Part shown: piece after piece, positions 28,926-38,300 of the stretch
Numbering within the stretch: position 1 is the first letter of the stretch
How the letters are laid out: each line of letters begins with the position of its first letter
Assembly (NCBI RefSeq): GCF_003268005.1
Contig: NZ_CP014213.1
Coordinates: 1,550,001 to 1,614,000, forward strand
Origin: Methanosphaera sp. BMS
GTDB lineage: Archaea; Methanobacteriota; Methanobacteria; Methanobacteriales; Methanobacteriaceae
Direction of reading: 5' to 3'
Length of the DNA stretch: 64,000 bases
Program-made: the position numbers and the translations under genes
Notes under the pieces: model-generated
What the model was told of the DNA's origin: nothing
Databases searched by the model: none
What the model saw: only the letters and a program-made list of their open reading frames with translations

Positions 28926-29589
28926 TATCATAGGACATACATATTAATTATTGTAAAAGTAATACGAAAAATAAAATAAGTATTATTTTTTACAACATAA
29001 GTTAATTTACCTAAATTAATTAAAAAAACTCCCAAACTCTTATAAAACGTGTTCAAATTAAAATATATATTCATAACGGATAAGACTTAAAAAAAGTCTT
29101 AAATATTTTACTTTTTTTTAAAAAAATAATACATTTAAATTAAGACGATAAGACAATATTCTTTTTTTTAAAAATTACAGCAAACGCTCTTTTTTAAAAT
29201 AAATCTCATATTAACCCATTATTAGGATATGACTTCAAAAATCAATGCTAACTCAATAATCTAATAAAAATCAAGGAAAAAAAGTTCATTAGGACTATGA
29301 ATAAAATCAATGATTGAAAATAAAAATTATAAAAAAAAGATTGATAAAAAATAAAAAGAATAAGGCTGTTAGTTGAGAATGAACTTCTCATACTACAACC
29401 ATTGTTCCCTATATTTGTATTATTTTAGTCATTATTTGTTCAAAAGATGCGACAAACAAATATTATATTAAATACAATACCCTATAAATCAGCGATAACT
29501 AATTTAAATATTTGAAAGAAAAGAAATTAGGGAAACTGATCCCCAATTCCACAACTTCATAAGAAGTTAGTATTTTTAGATTTGACTAA
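28904..29589. other. Long noncoding region with many inverted repeats
   Basis: 686 bases without a credible gene between convergent genes. Besides the terminator at 28902 it holds: 28951-28995 (TTGTAAAA and TAATAC pairing with GTATTA and TTTTACAA), 29081-29101 (TAAGACTT and AAGTCTTA, five-base loop), 29374-29390 (TGAGAA and TTCTCA), 29433-29462 (TATTTGTT and AACAAATA) and 29553-29568 (AACTTC and GAAGTT). The last lies 22 bases after the mvhA stop and may end the mvh mRNA. mvhB, often next to mvhA, is not here. A structured small RNA is possible. Confidence 0.5.
29553..29568 (-). terminator. Hairpin downstream of mvhA
   Basis: Arms AACTTC and GAAGTT around a four-base loop, 22 bases past the mvhA stop on the minus strand. 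Likely 3-prime end element of mvhDGA. Confidence 0.4.
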
Positions 29590-31023
29590 TTATATTTTTT
29601 TAACTAAGTTACCCATGTGGTCGTATACTTCAACAGTAGATAATCTCATTTGAGTATCTAATTGGTGAGTTGCACATGATAAACATGGGTCGTATGCACG
29701 AATAACCATTTCCATTAGGTTGAATATTTTGTCGTCTACTTCTACACCAGGTTTGATGTAAGTTTTTGCAACTTGTTGAATACCCATTTCCATGGAAGGG
29801 TTGTTTTGTACAGTAGCTACGATGATGTTAGCTTTTGTTACTAAACCGTTTTCATCGGTTTCGTAGTGGTGAGTTAAAGTACCTCTTGATGCTTCAACTA
29901 TACCTACACCGCTACCGGTGATAACTTCACGGTCTAAAGCTTCTGGACGTTTTTGACCACTTAAGTCACCTTCAAGTCCATCTACTGCTAATTCAGCAGA
30001 TGCAACAAGTTCTATGAGTCTTGCTGGGTGGAATAATAAAGGTGCTTGAGGACATCTTCCGAAAGTGTCTCTGAATGCTTCTAATAATTCTTGAGCTTGA
30101 GGAGCAGCATCAGGCATTTTTGTACATGCGTTGATTCTTGATAGAGGTGCTACTCTGTAGATACCTTCAGGATATCCGATGTCTTTGATGTAAGGGAATT
30201 TTAACCAGGAGTATGGTTTTACACCTTCAGCCATGTAGTCGGTGTAGTCTTGTGGTGCAAATTCAGCATAGGTTTTTGCTTCTTTGTCTACCATTCTTAC
30301 GTTACCGTTGTACATGTCCCAACTACCATCGTTTTTGTCTACTAAACCACAGTGGTATGTTTCTACATAACCTAATTCTGCGATTAAGTCTAAGTTTTCT
30401 TCAAAGATAGGTTGAGCTGCTTCCCATGTATCCATGGATAACTCGAGTCCTCTTTGTGCTTTTACTAAGTTTTCTTTTTGTTCTTCATCACTTAATACAG
30501 TGGTAATTCCACCAGGGGTGTTTGATACTTGGTGAATTGGTCTTCCACCGATAGCTGTTACGATATCTTGTGATAAGTGTCTTAGTTCTAAAGCTTTTTT
30601 AGCTAATTCTGGGTGAGTTTTGATGATTTGGAATACATTTCTTGTTTTTCTGTCTGCTCCACCGATAAAGTCAGGTGCACTTAAGAAGTAGAAACTTAAA
30701 GTGTGTGAGTGCATTACAGATCCCCAGTTCATGATTTCTCTCATTTTGTATGCTGCTGGGTAAATGTTATCATCTTCAAATCCGAATACTTGGTCACATG
30801 CTTTAGCTGCAGCTAAGTGGTGCTGTACGTCACAAATACCACAGATTCTTGGTACGATTCTTGGTACTTCTTCGATTGGTCTTCCTTGTAAGAATTTTTC
30901 AAATCCTCTGAATTCCATTACATGTAATTTAGTATCTTTTACGTTTCCTTCTTCATCAAGGTCTACTGTAATTTTAGCGTGACCTTCAATCCTTGTTACA
31001 GGTTCTAAAGTTAATTCTACCAT
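29590..31023 (-). CDS. mvhA: F420-non-reducing hydrogenase, large subunit
   Basis: 477-residue [NiFe] hydrogenase large subunit. Ni-Fe ligands are Cys61 and Cys64 in [11 protein letters not shown] and Cys447 and Cys450 in [17 protein letters not shown] near residue 11 is typical. In methanogens MvhADG feeds electrons from H2 through MvhD to HdrABC, the electron-bifurcating heterodisulfide reductase. It is the third gene of mvhDGA, 24 bases after mvhG. The polyferredoxin gene mvhB that follows in many relatives is missing at this locus. Confidence 0.95.
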   Translation of the reverse strand: MVELTLEPVTRIEGHAKITVDLDEEGNVKDTKLHVMEFRGFEKFLQGRPIEEVPRIVPRICGICDVQHHLAAAKACDQVFGFEDDNIYPAAYKMREIMNWGSVMHSHTLSFYFLSAPDFIGGADRKTRNVFQIIKTHPELAKKALELRHLSQDIVTAIGGRPIHQVSNTPGGITTVLSDEEQKENLVKAQRGLELSMDTWEAAQPIFEENLDLIAELGYVETYHCGLVDKNDGSWDMYNGNVRMVDKEAKTYAEFAPQDYTDYMAEGVKPYSWLKFPYIKDIGYPEGIYRVAPLSRINACTKMPDAAPQAQELLEAFRDTFGRCPQAPLLFHPARLIELVASAELAVDGLEGDLSGQKRPEALDREVITGSGVGIVEASRGTLTHHYETDENGLVTKANIIVATVQNNPSMEMGIQQVAKTYIKPGVEVDDKIFNLMEMVIRAYDPCLSCATHQLDTQMRLSTVEVYDHMGNLVKKI

Positions 31024-31047
31024 ATAAGTTATCCTCCTATAAATAAT

Positions 31048-31965
31048 CTAGTTTCTTAATTTGAGTGGAATTAAAGCTGCTGGTAATGTGTAAGTGTAGA
31101 ATGTTCCTACTACATCTTCAACTTGGTTTGCAACTTCTTCTGGATCAATTTCTTTATCGTTTTCTACTCCGTAGTCTGATGCGATAGCACTGATCATTTT
31201 AGCTCCTGCATCTAATACTTTGTCTGTAGGTCCGTAACATCCTCTACATGGGGTGTCTACTGATGGACATTGTGCACCACATAATGGACGGGTAGCAGGA
31301 CCTAAACAAATAACTCCTTGAGGTACTAAACACATGTCTCTGTCGGTTTCTCCAACTTCCCATGGTCTTTTGATTTTGTCCATTGCCATACCCATAGGTG
31401 GTTTTTCTCTTTCACATACGTCACAGAGGTTGTTATCAGGTATTTCTGGGGTTTCTCCATCCAATAATGCAAGTAATACTTGTGCGATTACTTCTGATTT
31501 AGGTGGACATCCAGGTAAAGCTGCGTCTACTTTAATTACATCTGATAATGGTCTTACTCTGCTTTCTAAGTGAGGTACGCTTTCACTAGGTATGATTCCA
31601 TCCGGGTTAACTGTTGATACTGAGTTGATGTATGCTTCAGTTGTTAATTCATCGTTGGTGTGTAAGTTACCGAGTCCTGGAACTCCTCCGAATTCAGCAC
31701 AACTTCCGTATGCGATTACAAAACCAGCTTTTTCTCTTAATACTTCAGCTAATTCTTTGTTTTCATCGTTACGGATTCCACCTTCAATTAATAAAATGTC
31801 CATTTCTGGAATTTCATCATATTTTGTATCCATAAGTACTGGACTGAATTGGAATTCTACAGCTTCTAATACATCTAATAATAATTCGTGTAAATCTGTT
31901 AAAGCGATGTGACAACCAGAACATCCTCCGAGCCACATTGTTCCTATTTTAACTTTTTCTGCCAT
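31048..31965 (-). CDS. mvhG: F420-non-reducing hydrogenase, small subunit
   Basis: 305-residue [NiFe] hydrogenase small subunit. Cysteine motifs for the Fe-S clusters are visible: WLGGCSGCH near residue 13-20, YGSCAEFGG near 92, PGCPPKSE near 153, and CLGPATRPLCGAQC with TPCRGCYGP (about 220-245). It carries electrons from the Ni-Fe centre to MvhD. It starts 4 bases after the mvhD stop. There is no Tat signal, as expected for a cytoplasmic hydrogenase. Confidence 0.95.
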   Translation of the reverse strand: MAEKVKIGTMWLGGCSGCHIALTDLHELLLDVLEAVEFQFSPVLMDTKYDEIPEMDILLIEGGIRNDENKELAEVLREKAGFVIAYGSCAEFGGVPGLGNLHTNDELTTEAYINSVSTVNPDGIIPSESVPHLESRVRPLSDVIKVDAALPGCPPKSEVIAQVLLALLDGETPEIPDNNLCDVCEREKPPMGMAMDKIKRPWEVGETDRDMCLVPQGVICLGPATRPLCGAQCPSVDTPCRGCYGPTDKVLDAGAKMISAIASDYGVENDKEIDPEEVANQVEDVVGTFYTYTLPAALIPLKLRN

Positions 31966-31969
31966 GTAC

Positions 31970-32398
31970 TTATTCCCCCTCTGCTAATTGTTCTTTGAGT
32001 GGTGATGGACCTAACTCTTGAATTTCTGCAGTTACTCTTCTAATTGTTGAAGCGAATTTTTCTCCTTCGGAAGCTGAAATCCAGTCGTGCTGTACTCTCT
32101 GTTTTTCAATTCCAAGTTCGTCTAATAATCTGTATACTAATCTCATTCTTCTGTCAAATTTGTAGTTACCTGCATCGTAGTGACAGTCACCCATGTGACA
32201 TCCACCGATGAATACTCCGTCTGCTCCTTCTCTTAAAGCTTTTAATATGAATTGAGGTTCAATTCTTCCAGAGCACATTACTCTGATCATTCTTATGTTA
32301 GGTGGGTATTGCATCCTTGATGTTCCAGCAGTATCTGCTCCACCATAGCAGCACCAGTTACAACTGAAAACGATTATTTTAATATCGTCGTTAGCCAT
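31970..32398 (-). CDS. mvhD: F420-non-reducing hydrogenase, delta subunit
   Basis: 142 residues, MvhD family [2Fe-2S] protein. Conserved cysteines lie in [12 protein letters not shown] (about 11-20), VMCSGR and GCHMGDCHY. MvhD links the hydrogenase to HdrA. It is the first gene of the operon, with GGAGG eight bases before the ATG. The region upstream is dense in palindromes, described separately. Confidence 0.95.
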   Translation of the reverse strand: MANDDIKIIVFSCNWCCYGGADTAGTSRMQYPPNIRMIRVMCSGRIEPQFILKALREGADGVFIGGCHMGDCHYDAGNYKFDRRMRLVYRLLDELGIEKQRVQHDWISASEGEKFASTIRRVTAEIQELGPSPLKEQLAEGE

Positions 32399-33167
32399 TA
32401 TTTTTCCTCCTATTATAAAACATGATTATTTTATCTTGTAAAAACAATCATAAAACTTTTTAAATGTTTACATTTAAATTTCTTATTTAAACACGTGTTT
32501 ATTGTACTAATATGACTCTATAGTACAATATTAAAAAATGTACAAACTAAAATAATGTACAATATTATATCACTTTAACTATTATTATAAAGGTTGTTTT
32601 ATCATATCAACCATAAAGTATAAATATTATGACTGTAATTTTTTGCTTTTTTTAGTGTAAAATATGGATGAAAATGATAATAAAAAAAGGGCATTAATGC
32701 TTATAATTTAATTTAAAGGACAAATTGCAAATATTTATTTTAGATGATTTTTAATAAAAAAATGATATAATTTTAGGTAAACCTAATAAAAAAATTCGGT
32801 CCAAAAGCACATCGCATCAAAAAAAAATACGCCAAAACATCAAATACAGTGAAAGCATTATTATGTTATGACAAATGCCCATATTTTTTCAGATTTATTG
32901 TACCTATTTCCAAAATATATTTAAAGTTATGTTTTAATTATCAATAAAAACTTGTTTAAATGAGTAACTGCCCATTATCCTATAATGATTATTGAAACAG
33001 TAAAAATTCCAATAACACATTCAATAACAATAGTTATATAATACTTATTAGATAACGATAGTTATAACACTAAAAAAATATAACCAATAAAAAATATATA
33101 ATAATATATTATTGAAGAAAAAAATATAACGATATTTTATTATTTATAAACAAATTATGGTGATTGA
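32399..33167. other. Divergent regulatory region between mvhD and sufC
   Basis: 769 bases without a gene. The mvhD side (32459-32570) carries three successive inverted repeats and repeated GTACAA half-sites. The sufC side ends in very AT-rich sequence with TATA-like stretches near 33090-33115. The middle (about 32600-33000) shows no feature that I can name. Confidence 0.55.
32459..32570 (-). promoter_or_regulatory. Palindrome cluster upstream of mvhDGA
   Basis: Inverted repeats at 32459-32478 (TTTAAATG and CATTTAAA), 32488-32501 (TAAACACGTGTTTA, perfect) and 32500-32530 (TATTGTACTA and TAGTACAATA, 11-base spacer). The GTACAA half-site is found again at about 32540 and 32558. They lie 60-170 bases upstream of the mvhD start, a plausible place for operators around the core promoter. 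No regulator is identified. Confidence 0.5.
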
Positions 33168-33905
33168 ATGCTACTTGAAATATCAGATTTAGAAGTAGAA
33201 GTAGAGGGAAAAAAGATACTTAAAGGAGTAAACCTTCAAATTGACGAAGGAGAAACACACGTTTTATTAGGACCGAATGGTGCAGGAAAAAGTACATTAT
33301 TCATGACCATACTAGGATTTCCTAAATACGAAGTAACAAAAGGTAAAATAATATACAAAGGACAGGACATAACCAATTTAGAAACCCACGAAAGAATAGC
33401 CTTAGGTTTAGGAGTAACATTCCAGAATCCACCGGCAATCAGAGGAGTAAAACTCAAAGATTTACTCAAGATAGTTGATGGAAAACATGAATACAAAACA
33501 GAAGATGACCTGGATGATGAAGTAGTAGCACTAGGAGAAAGATTAAAACTCAATGAAAACTTCCTTGACAGAGATGTCAACCTAGGATTCTCAGGTGGAG
33601 AAGTAAAAAGATCAGAACTGTTACAACTTTTAGCACAGCAACCTGACTTCATCATGTTTGACGAACCGGACAGTGGTGTAGACATAGAAAATGTGGAATT
33701 AATATCAAATGAAATAGGAACACTACTCGGTCAGGATGATGAAAACACCAAAAAAGCAGGACTGTTAATTACCCACCTCGGATATATATTGAACTTCGTA
33801 AACGCTACGCATGCCCATGTATTAATAGATGGAAAAATAGTACGTACAGGAGAACCTAAAGAAATAATGGATAACGTAAGAACAAGTGGATTTGGGGAGA
33901 TATAA
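33168..33905 (+). CDS. sufC: Fe-S cluster assembly ATPase SufC
   Basis: 245-residue ABC ATPase. Walker A GPNGAGKST (35-43), Q-loop in TFQNPPAI (about 86), signature GFSGGEVKRSE (about 145), Walker B FIMFDEPDSGVD (about 165) and a switch His in THLGY. It drives the SufBC2 scaffold that builds Fe-S clusters, needed for the many Fe-S proteins here (Por, Mvh, fumarase, Mmp10). GGTGATTG precedes the ATG. sufB follows with a one-base gap. Confidence 0.95.
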   Translation: MLLEISDLEVEVEGKKILKGVNLQIDEGETHVLLGPNGAGKSTLFMTILGFPKYEVTKGKIIYKGQDITNLETHERIALGLGVTFQNPPAIRGVKLKDLLKIVDGKHEYKTEDDLDDEVVALGERLKLNENFLDRDVNLGFSGGEVKRSELLQLLAQQPDFIMFDEPDSGVDIENVELISNEIGTLLGQDDENTKKAGLLITHLGYILNFVNATHAHVLIDGKIVRTGEPKEIMDNVRTSGFGEI

Positions 33906-33906
33906 T

Positions 33907-35124
33907 ATGGTATCAATAAAAGATAGAGCAGAAAAAGCATTAAATAAAAAAGCGGTGATAGGTGAAGATATCGATTTAAATGAATATGAAACCATGGATG
34001 TTGACGCATACGAACACGTAGACTCCTTGGAAGATTTGGATAAATCAGATAAACAAATGCTCACCAGTGTAGGAATGGACACCACAGAAGAAGACAGATC
34101 TGCATCATTCCTTCAGATGGATCAATCCGAAATACTTGCAAACGTAATGTATCCGGGTGTAGAGGTAATGAGTACGCCAAAGGCACTTGAAAAATATGAC
34201 TGGCTACAAGATTATATGTGGAACGCAATGGCAGTAGACGCGGACAAATATACTGCAACGACAGAACTTGATGGAAAAAGTGGATATTTCATAAGAAGCC
34301 TTCCTGGAACCAAGATGGAACTGCCTATACAGGCATGCATGTACATCGGTGATGATTCAGTAAGACAGACTGCCCACAACATAATCATAGCTGAAGAAAA
34401 CTCTGAAATAAACATAATAACCGGTTGTTCAACGGCAAATCATGTAGATCATGCTGCACACATCGGTGTAAGTGAATTCTATCTTAAAAAAGGTTCAAAA
34501 GTAACATTCACCATGGTACACAACTGGGCAAAAGAGGTAGACGTAAGACCAAGAACAGCTGTAATAATGGAAGATGACAGTACATACATATCAAACTACA
34601 TATTGACAAGTCCCGTAAGAAACATACAGGCATATCCAACAGCATATGCAAGTGGAAACAACTCAAAAGTATTTTTCCAGTCAATACTCGCCGGAAAAGA
34701 AGATTCAACGATAGATCAAGGTTCAAGAACCATATTATCAGGTAACAATTCACAGGCCGAAATGATTACCCGTGCAATAAGTGATGATGATTCATACATC
34801 ATGACCCGTGGAGACTTACTTGGTAAAACACAGGATGTACGTGGCCACATAGAATGTATGGGTCTGATACTATCTGATAATTCAAAGATATACTCCGTTC
34901 CAGAGCTAAGAGGAGAATGTGCAAACATGGAACTATCACACGAAGCGGCAGTAGGTAAAATAGCCGAAGACGAAATCCAATACCTGATGGCCAGAGGATT
35001 AACAGAAGATGAAGCAGCTTCAATGATAGTAAGAGGTTTCCTGGACATAGACATAAAAGGATTACCTGAAGAACTTGCTAAGGAAACCAAAAAATTAATG
35101 GAACTTAGTATGGAAGGAATGTAA
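33907..35124 (+). CDS. sufB: Fe-S cluster assembly scaffold SufB
   Basis: 405 residues, SufB/SufD family beta-helix scaffold. Helical N-terminal part (about 1-110), central beta-helix (about 120-340) and C-terminal helical domain with GLTEDEAASMIVRGFL typical of SufB/SufD. Archaea often have one such protein with SufC (SufBC). The ATG at 33907 has GGGGAG seven bases before it. The stop codon lies within a short hairpin (TATGGAA and TTCCATA), followed by T7 at about 35140, which should end the operon. Confidence 0.93.
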   Translation: MVSIKDRAEKALNKKAVIGEDIDLNEYETMDVDAYEHVDSLEDLDKSDKQMLTSVGMDTTEEDRSASFLQMDQSEILANVMYPGVEVMSTPKALEKYDWLQDYMWNAMAVDADKYTATTELDGKSGYFIRSLPGTKMELPIQACMYIGDDSVRQTAHNIIIAEENSEINIITGCSTANHVDHAAHIGVSEFYLKKGSKVTFTMVHNWAKEVDVRPRTAVIMEDDSTYISNYILTSPVRNIQAYPTAYASGNNSKVFFQSILAGKEDSTIDQGSRTILSGNNSQAEMITRAISDDDSYIMTRGDLLGKTQDVRGHIECMGLILSDNSKIYSVPELRGECANMELSHEAAVGKIAEDEIQYLMARGLTEDEAASMIVRGFLDIDIKGLPEELAKETKKLMELSMEGM

Positions 35125-35146
35125 ATTCCATACCTCTACTTTTTTT
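35110..35146 (+). terminator. sufCB terminator
   Basis: Inverted repeat TATGGAA/TTCCATA spanning the sufB stop codon, followed by a run of seven T. Fits an archaeal termination site. Confidence 0.5.
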
Positions 35147-35398
35147 AGATTGAACCCCATAAAATATATTTAAAAATAAAACTATTTTTTAAGCACCAAA
35201 GATTGTATGTGCAATTATTTTGGTGATATGCATTGTATTTACTTAATTACATATTTTTAAAATAAGTAATATCCTTTTAAAAGTATAAACAGCATAGCTA
35301 ATAAACTATGGCAATTATGGAACCTGATTCGTCTGCGTTACAATTTAAATTTTAAAAAAAAAGAATGGATTTAAAAAAATCCATTGATAAGAACATTT

Positions 35399-38300
35399 TT
35401 AAACAGTAACAGTTAAAGTCTTAACATCTTCTAAATTACCATATACAGAAGATATGAAAATTGCAGTAATATTATATTCCCCTACTTTAAAGTTTTCAGG
35501 TAAAGTGTAATCTACACTTACTGCATTGTTAGATACTTTAGCATATATTATCTTACCATTTTCATCTTTAACAGTTTTTCCGTTAATTTTGAAAATTACT
35601 TTACCGTTATTTATTGCAACATTTGTGTTTATCGTTGCTTTAAGTGTGATATCAGTACCTGCTTTTGTTACAATATCTTCCGTTGTAATTGTAACACTAT
35701 CCTGTGTTATTGATAGGGTTTGCTTATCACTAGTTAATGAGGATACTTCAACTGAACCTGAATATATGGCTTGTATTGTAGAATTTTCATTCCAACTTGC
35801 CGGTATTTCATAGCCGGTTATTGTAGCTGTACCGTTAACTACTTTTGCATAGATAACCTTACCATTTTCATCCTTGAGTGTTTTACCATTTACTTTGAAT
35901 ACTACTTTTCCTTTGTTTATGCCGGTCAATATATTTTCACCATCATAAATGCTTGCACTTATATTGGTTGTTGTACCTATTGTAAATGCCGTAGTGTCAA
36001 CTTTTAATGATAACTCTAATGGATGATTTACTACAAGTATTGTACCCATTGCAAATAGGTTGTCGTTGATACTTTGTAAGCTAACCAAGTTTGTACCATC
36101 TTCCAAGTTGTCCAAGTTTGTTTCAATTATGCTTATTTTTGATGTTGAATCGTAGTTGTCTGCTAATGATTGATATTCTTTGTTGTTTACTATGATTTTA
36201 CTTTCACCAACTTTATCTGCTGCTGCAGATATTGTGTACAACATTGCATCTGCTGATTTGATGTTTTCATAGTTGGAGTATGCTATAGTATACTCATTTG
36301 TTGTTAATCCACTTGCTTCTGGGTTTAATAGGTCTGCTCCTTCATTTATTAGTATACTGGTGGTTTCAGTATTGTTTGCGTAGATTATCACTAGTATTCC
36401 ACCGTAAAGTATGTTACTGTTGTTTTCTAGTTGTATTGGCACAATTTCATTTAGTTGGCCTGCCTTGAATTGTTCTGTTATGTTAAATACTACTACTCCA
36501 CTCGGGTAGTTGTATGTTCCAAATCCTTTGGTGTCACTGTAGTTTGCAATTATTGGTGATTCTTCGTCATTTACATTTAATCCGAAGTTTAAGTTTTTGT
36601 CCCAGTTGTATCCTTGGTAGTATAGTACATCAACTATTTTGTCACTGCTTAGTTGTGTTGCATCATATGTTGCTTTTGTGCTTTCATTCCAGTTGTAGTA
36701 GTTGAACTGTTCAAGTATCAGCGTGTTTTTGCCTTCGTATTGTCTTTTTGTTGTGAAGTTTTCTCCACCTGTGAATGATTTTCCTCTGTATCCATTGTAG
36801 TATGCGTTAATTGTTCCTTCATATAATGTTTGTGTTGTTTCATCATTTATAATATCTATTTTAATGTTTTTTGCACCGGTAGTTGCAGGATTGTATGTTA
36901 CATCAATGGTAGTTTCACCTGTAAAGTTTTCAACTGTTTCGGTTATGTTTTTGTCATCAATGGTTATGTTTAAAGTTGCAGTTGCTGCTCCCCCATCGTT
37001 TGTTAGTTTGATGGTAATTGTATTGTCTGTTTCTACGAGAAGATCCCCTTTGCTTGCTGTTACATCCACATCATCTACAACCACATTTGGCATTGCAGGA
37101 TGTGTTATCATAAGTATTGTGTTCATTACAAGCAGATTATCATTAATACTTTGTAAACTAACCAAGTTTGTACCATTGACTAAGTTATCCAGATTTGATT
37201 CTACAATACTGATTCTACTTGTACTATCATAATTATCTGCAAGTGATCCATATTCTTTGTTGTTAACCATAATCTTACTTTCACCAGCCTTATCTGCTGC
37301 AGCAGATATTGTGTATAATATCGCATCATCAGCATTGATGTTTTCATAATTTGCATATGCTATAGTATTTGAACTGTTTGCACCATATCCACTTGATTCT
37401 GGATTTAACAGATCTGCACCTTCATTAATAATGATATCTGTTTCATCAGTGTTATTTGCATATATTACTATGAAATATCCTCCATATACTGAACGATCAT
37501 TAGATTCAGGTAGTATATCCAATTGATTTTGACCGTTTGCTATGAACTGACCTTTAGCATCGAATACTGATAAACCGGATGGATAATCATAACTTCCAAA
37601 TCCTTTTGTATCAGTATAATCTGAAATAGGATCCCATAATCCTTCTTCATTTAATCCTATAAACATGTAGCCGGTATCTTTAAGCCAGTTGTATCCTTGA
37701 TAATAGAGAACATCCACTATTTTGTTTCGTTCGGTAATACCATAATCTGCTGAATTGAAAGTAAACTGTTCCTCACCATAATTATTGGACAAATAGAATT
37801 TTATTGGAATAATTACCACTGTATTTTTACCAGTGTAGTGACGTTTTGTTGTAATATTTTGTCCATTAGTAAATGATTTGCCCATATACCCATTGTAATA
37901 TGCTACAAGAGAATCTTCATAGATAAATGAGACACCGTCATCAATAGAGACACTTATTGATTTTTCGCCATTGCCTTGTGGCATATAAGTAATATTTATT
38001 ACGGATTCACCTAGACTTGCTTGTGAAGTATAACTATAATTATCTATTGTAATTGTTAAAGGAATATTATCCCGAAGAGTATTTGTAACATCTATTGAAA
38101 TTATGTTCTCTTCATTTACCAGTAAGTTACCTGAATTGGATGAAACTTTTAAATTATTTACCGTTACATCACCAGGTGTGTCTGTTCCAACTTGAATGTT
38201 TTCAATTATATTAGTATTTCCAAGTAGTTTAGATGATGCGGATATGGAATATGTTCCTTCTGTATCAATAGTCAAGTTATATACATTGTCTGAAGTTCGG

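Noticed and set aside
34716-35090. Minus-strand frames opposite sufB
   Set aside because: Shadows without start signals; sufB itself is well supported.
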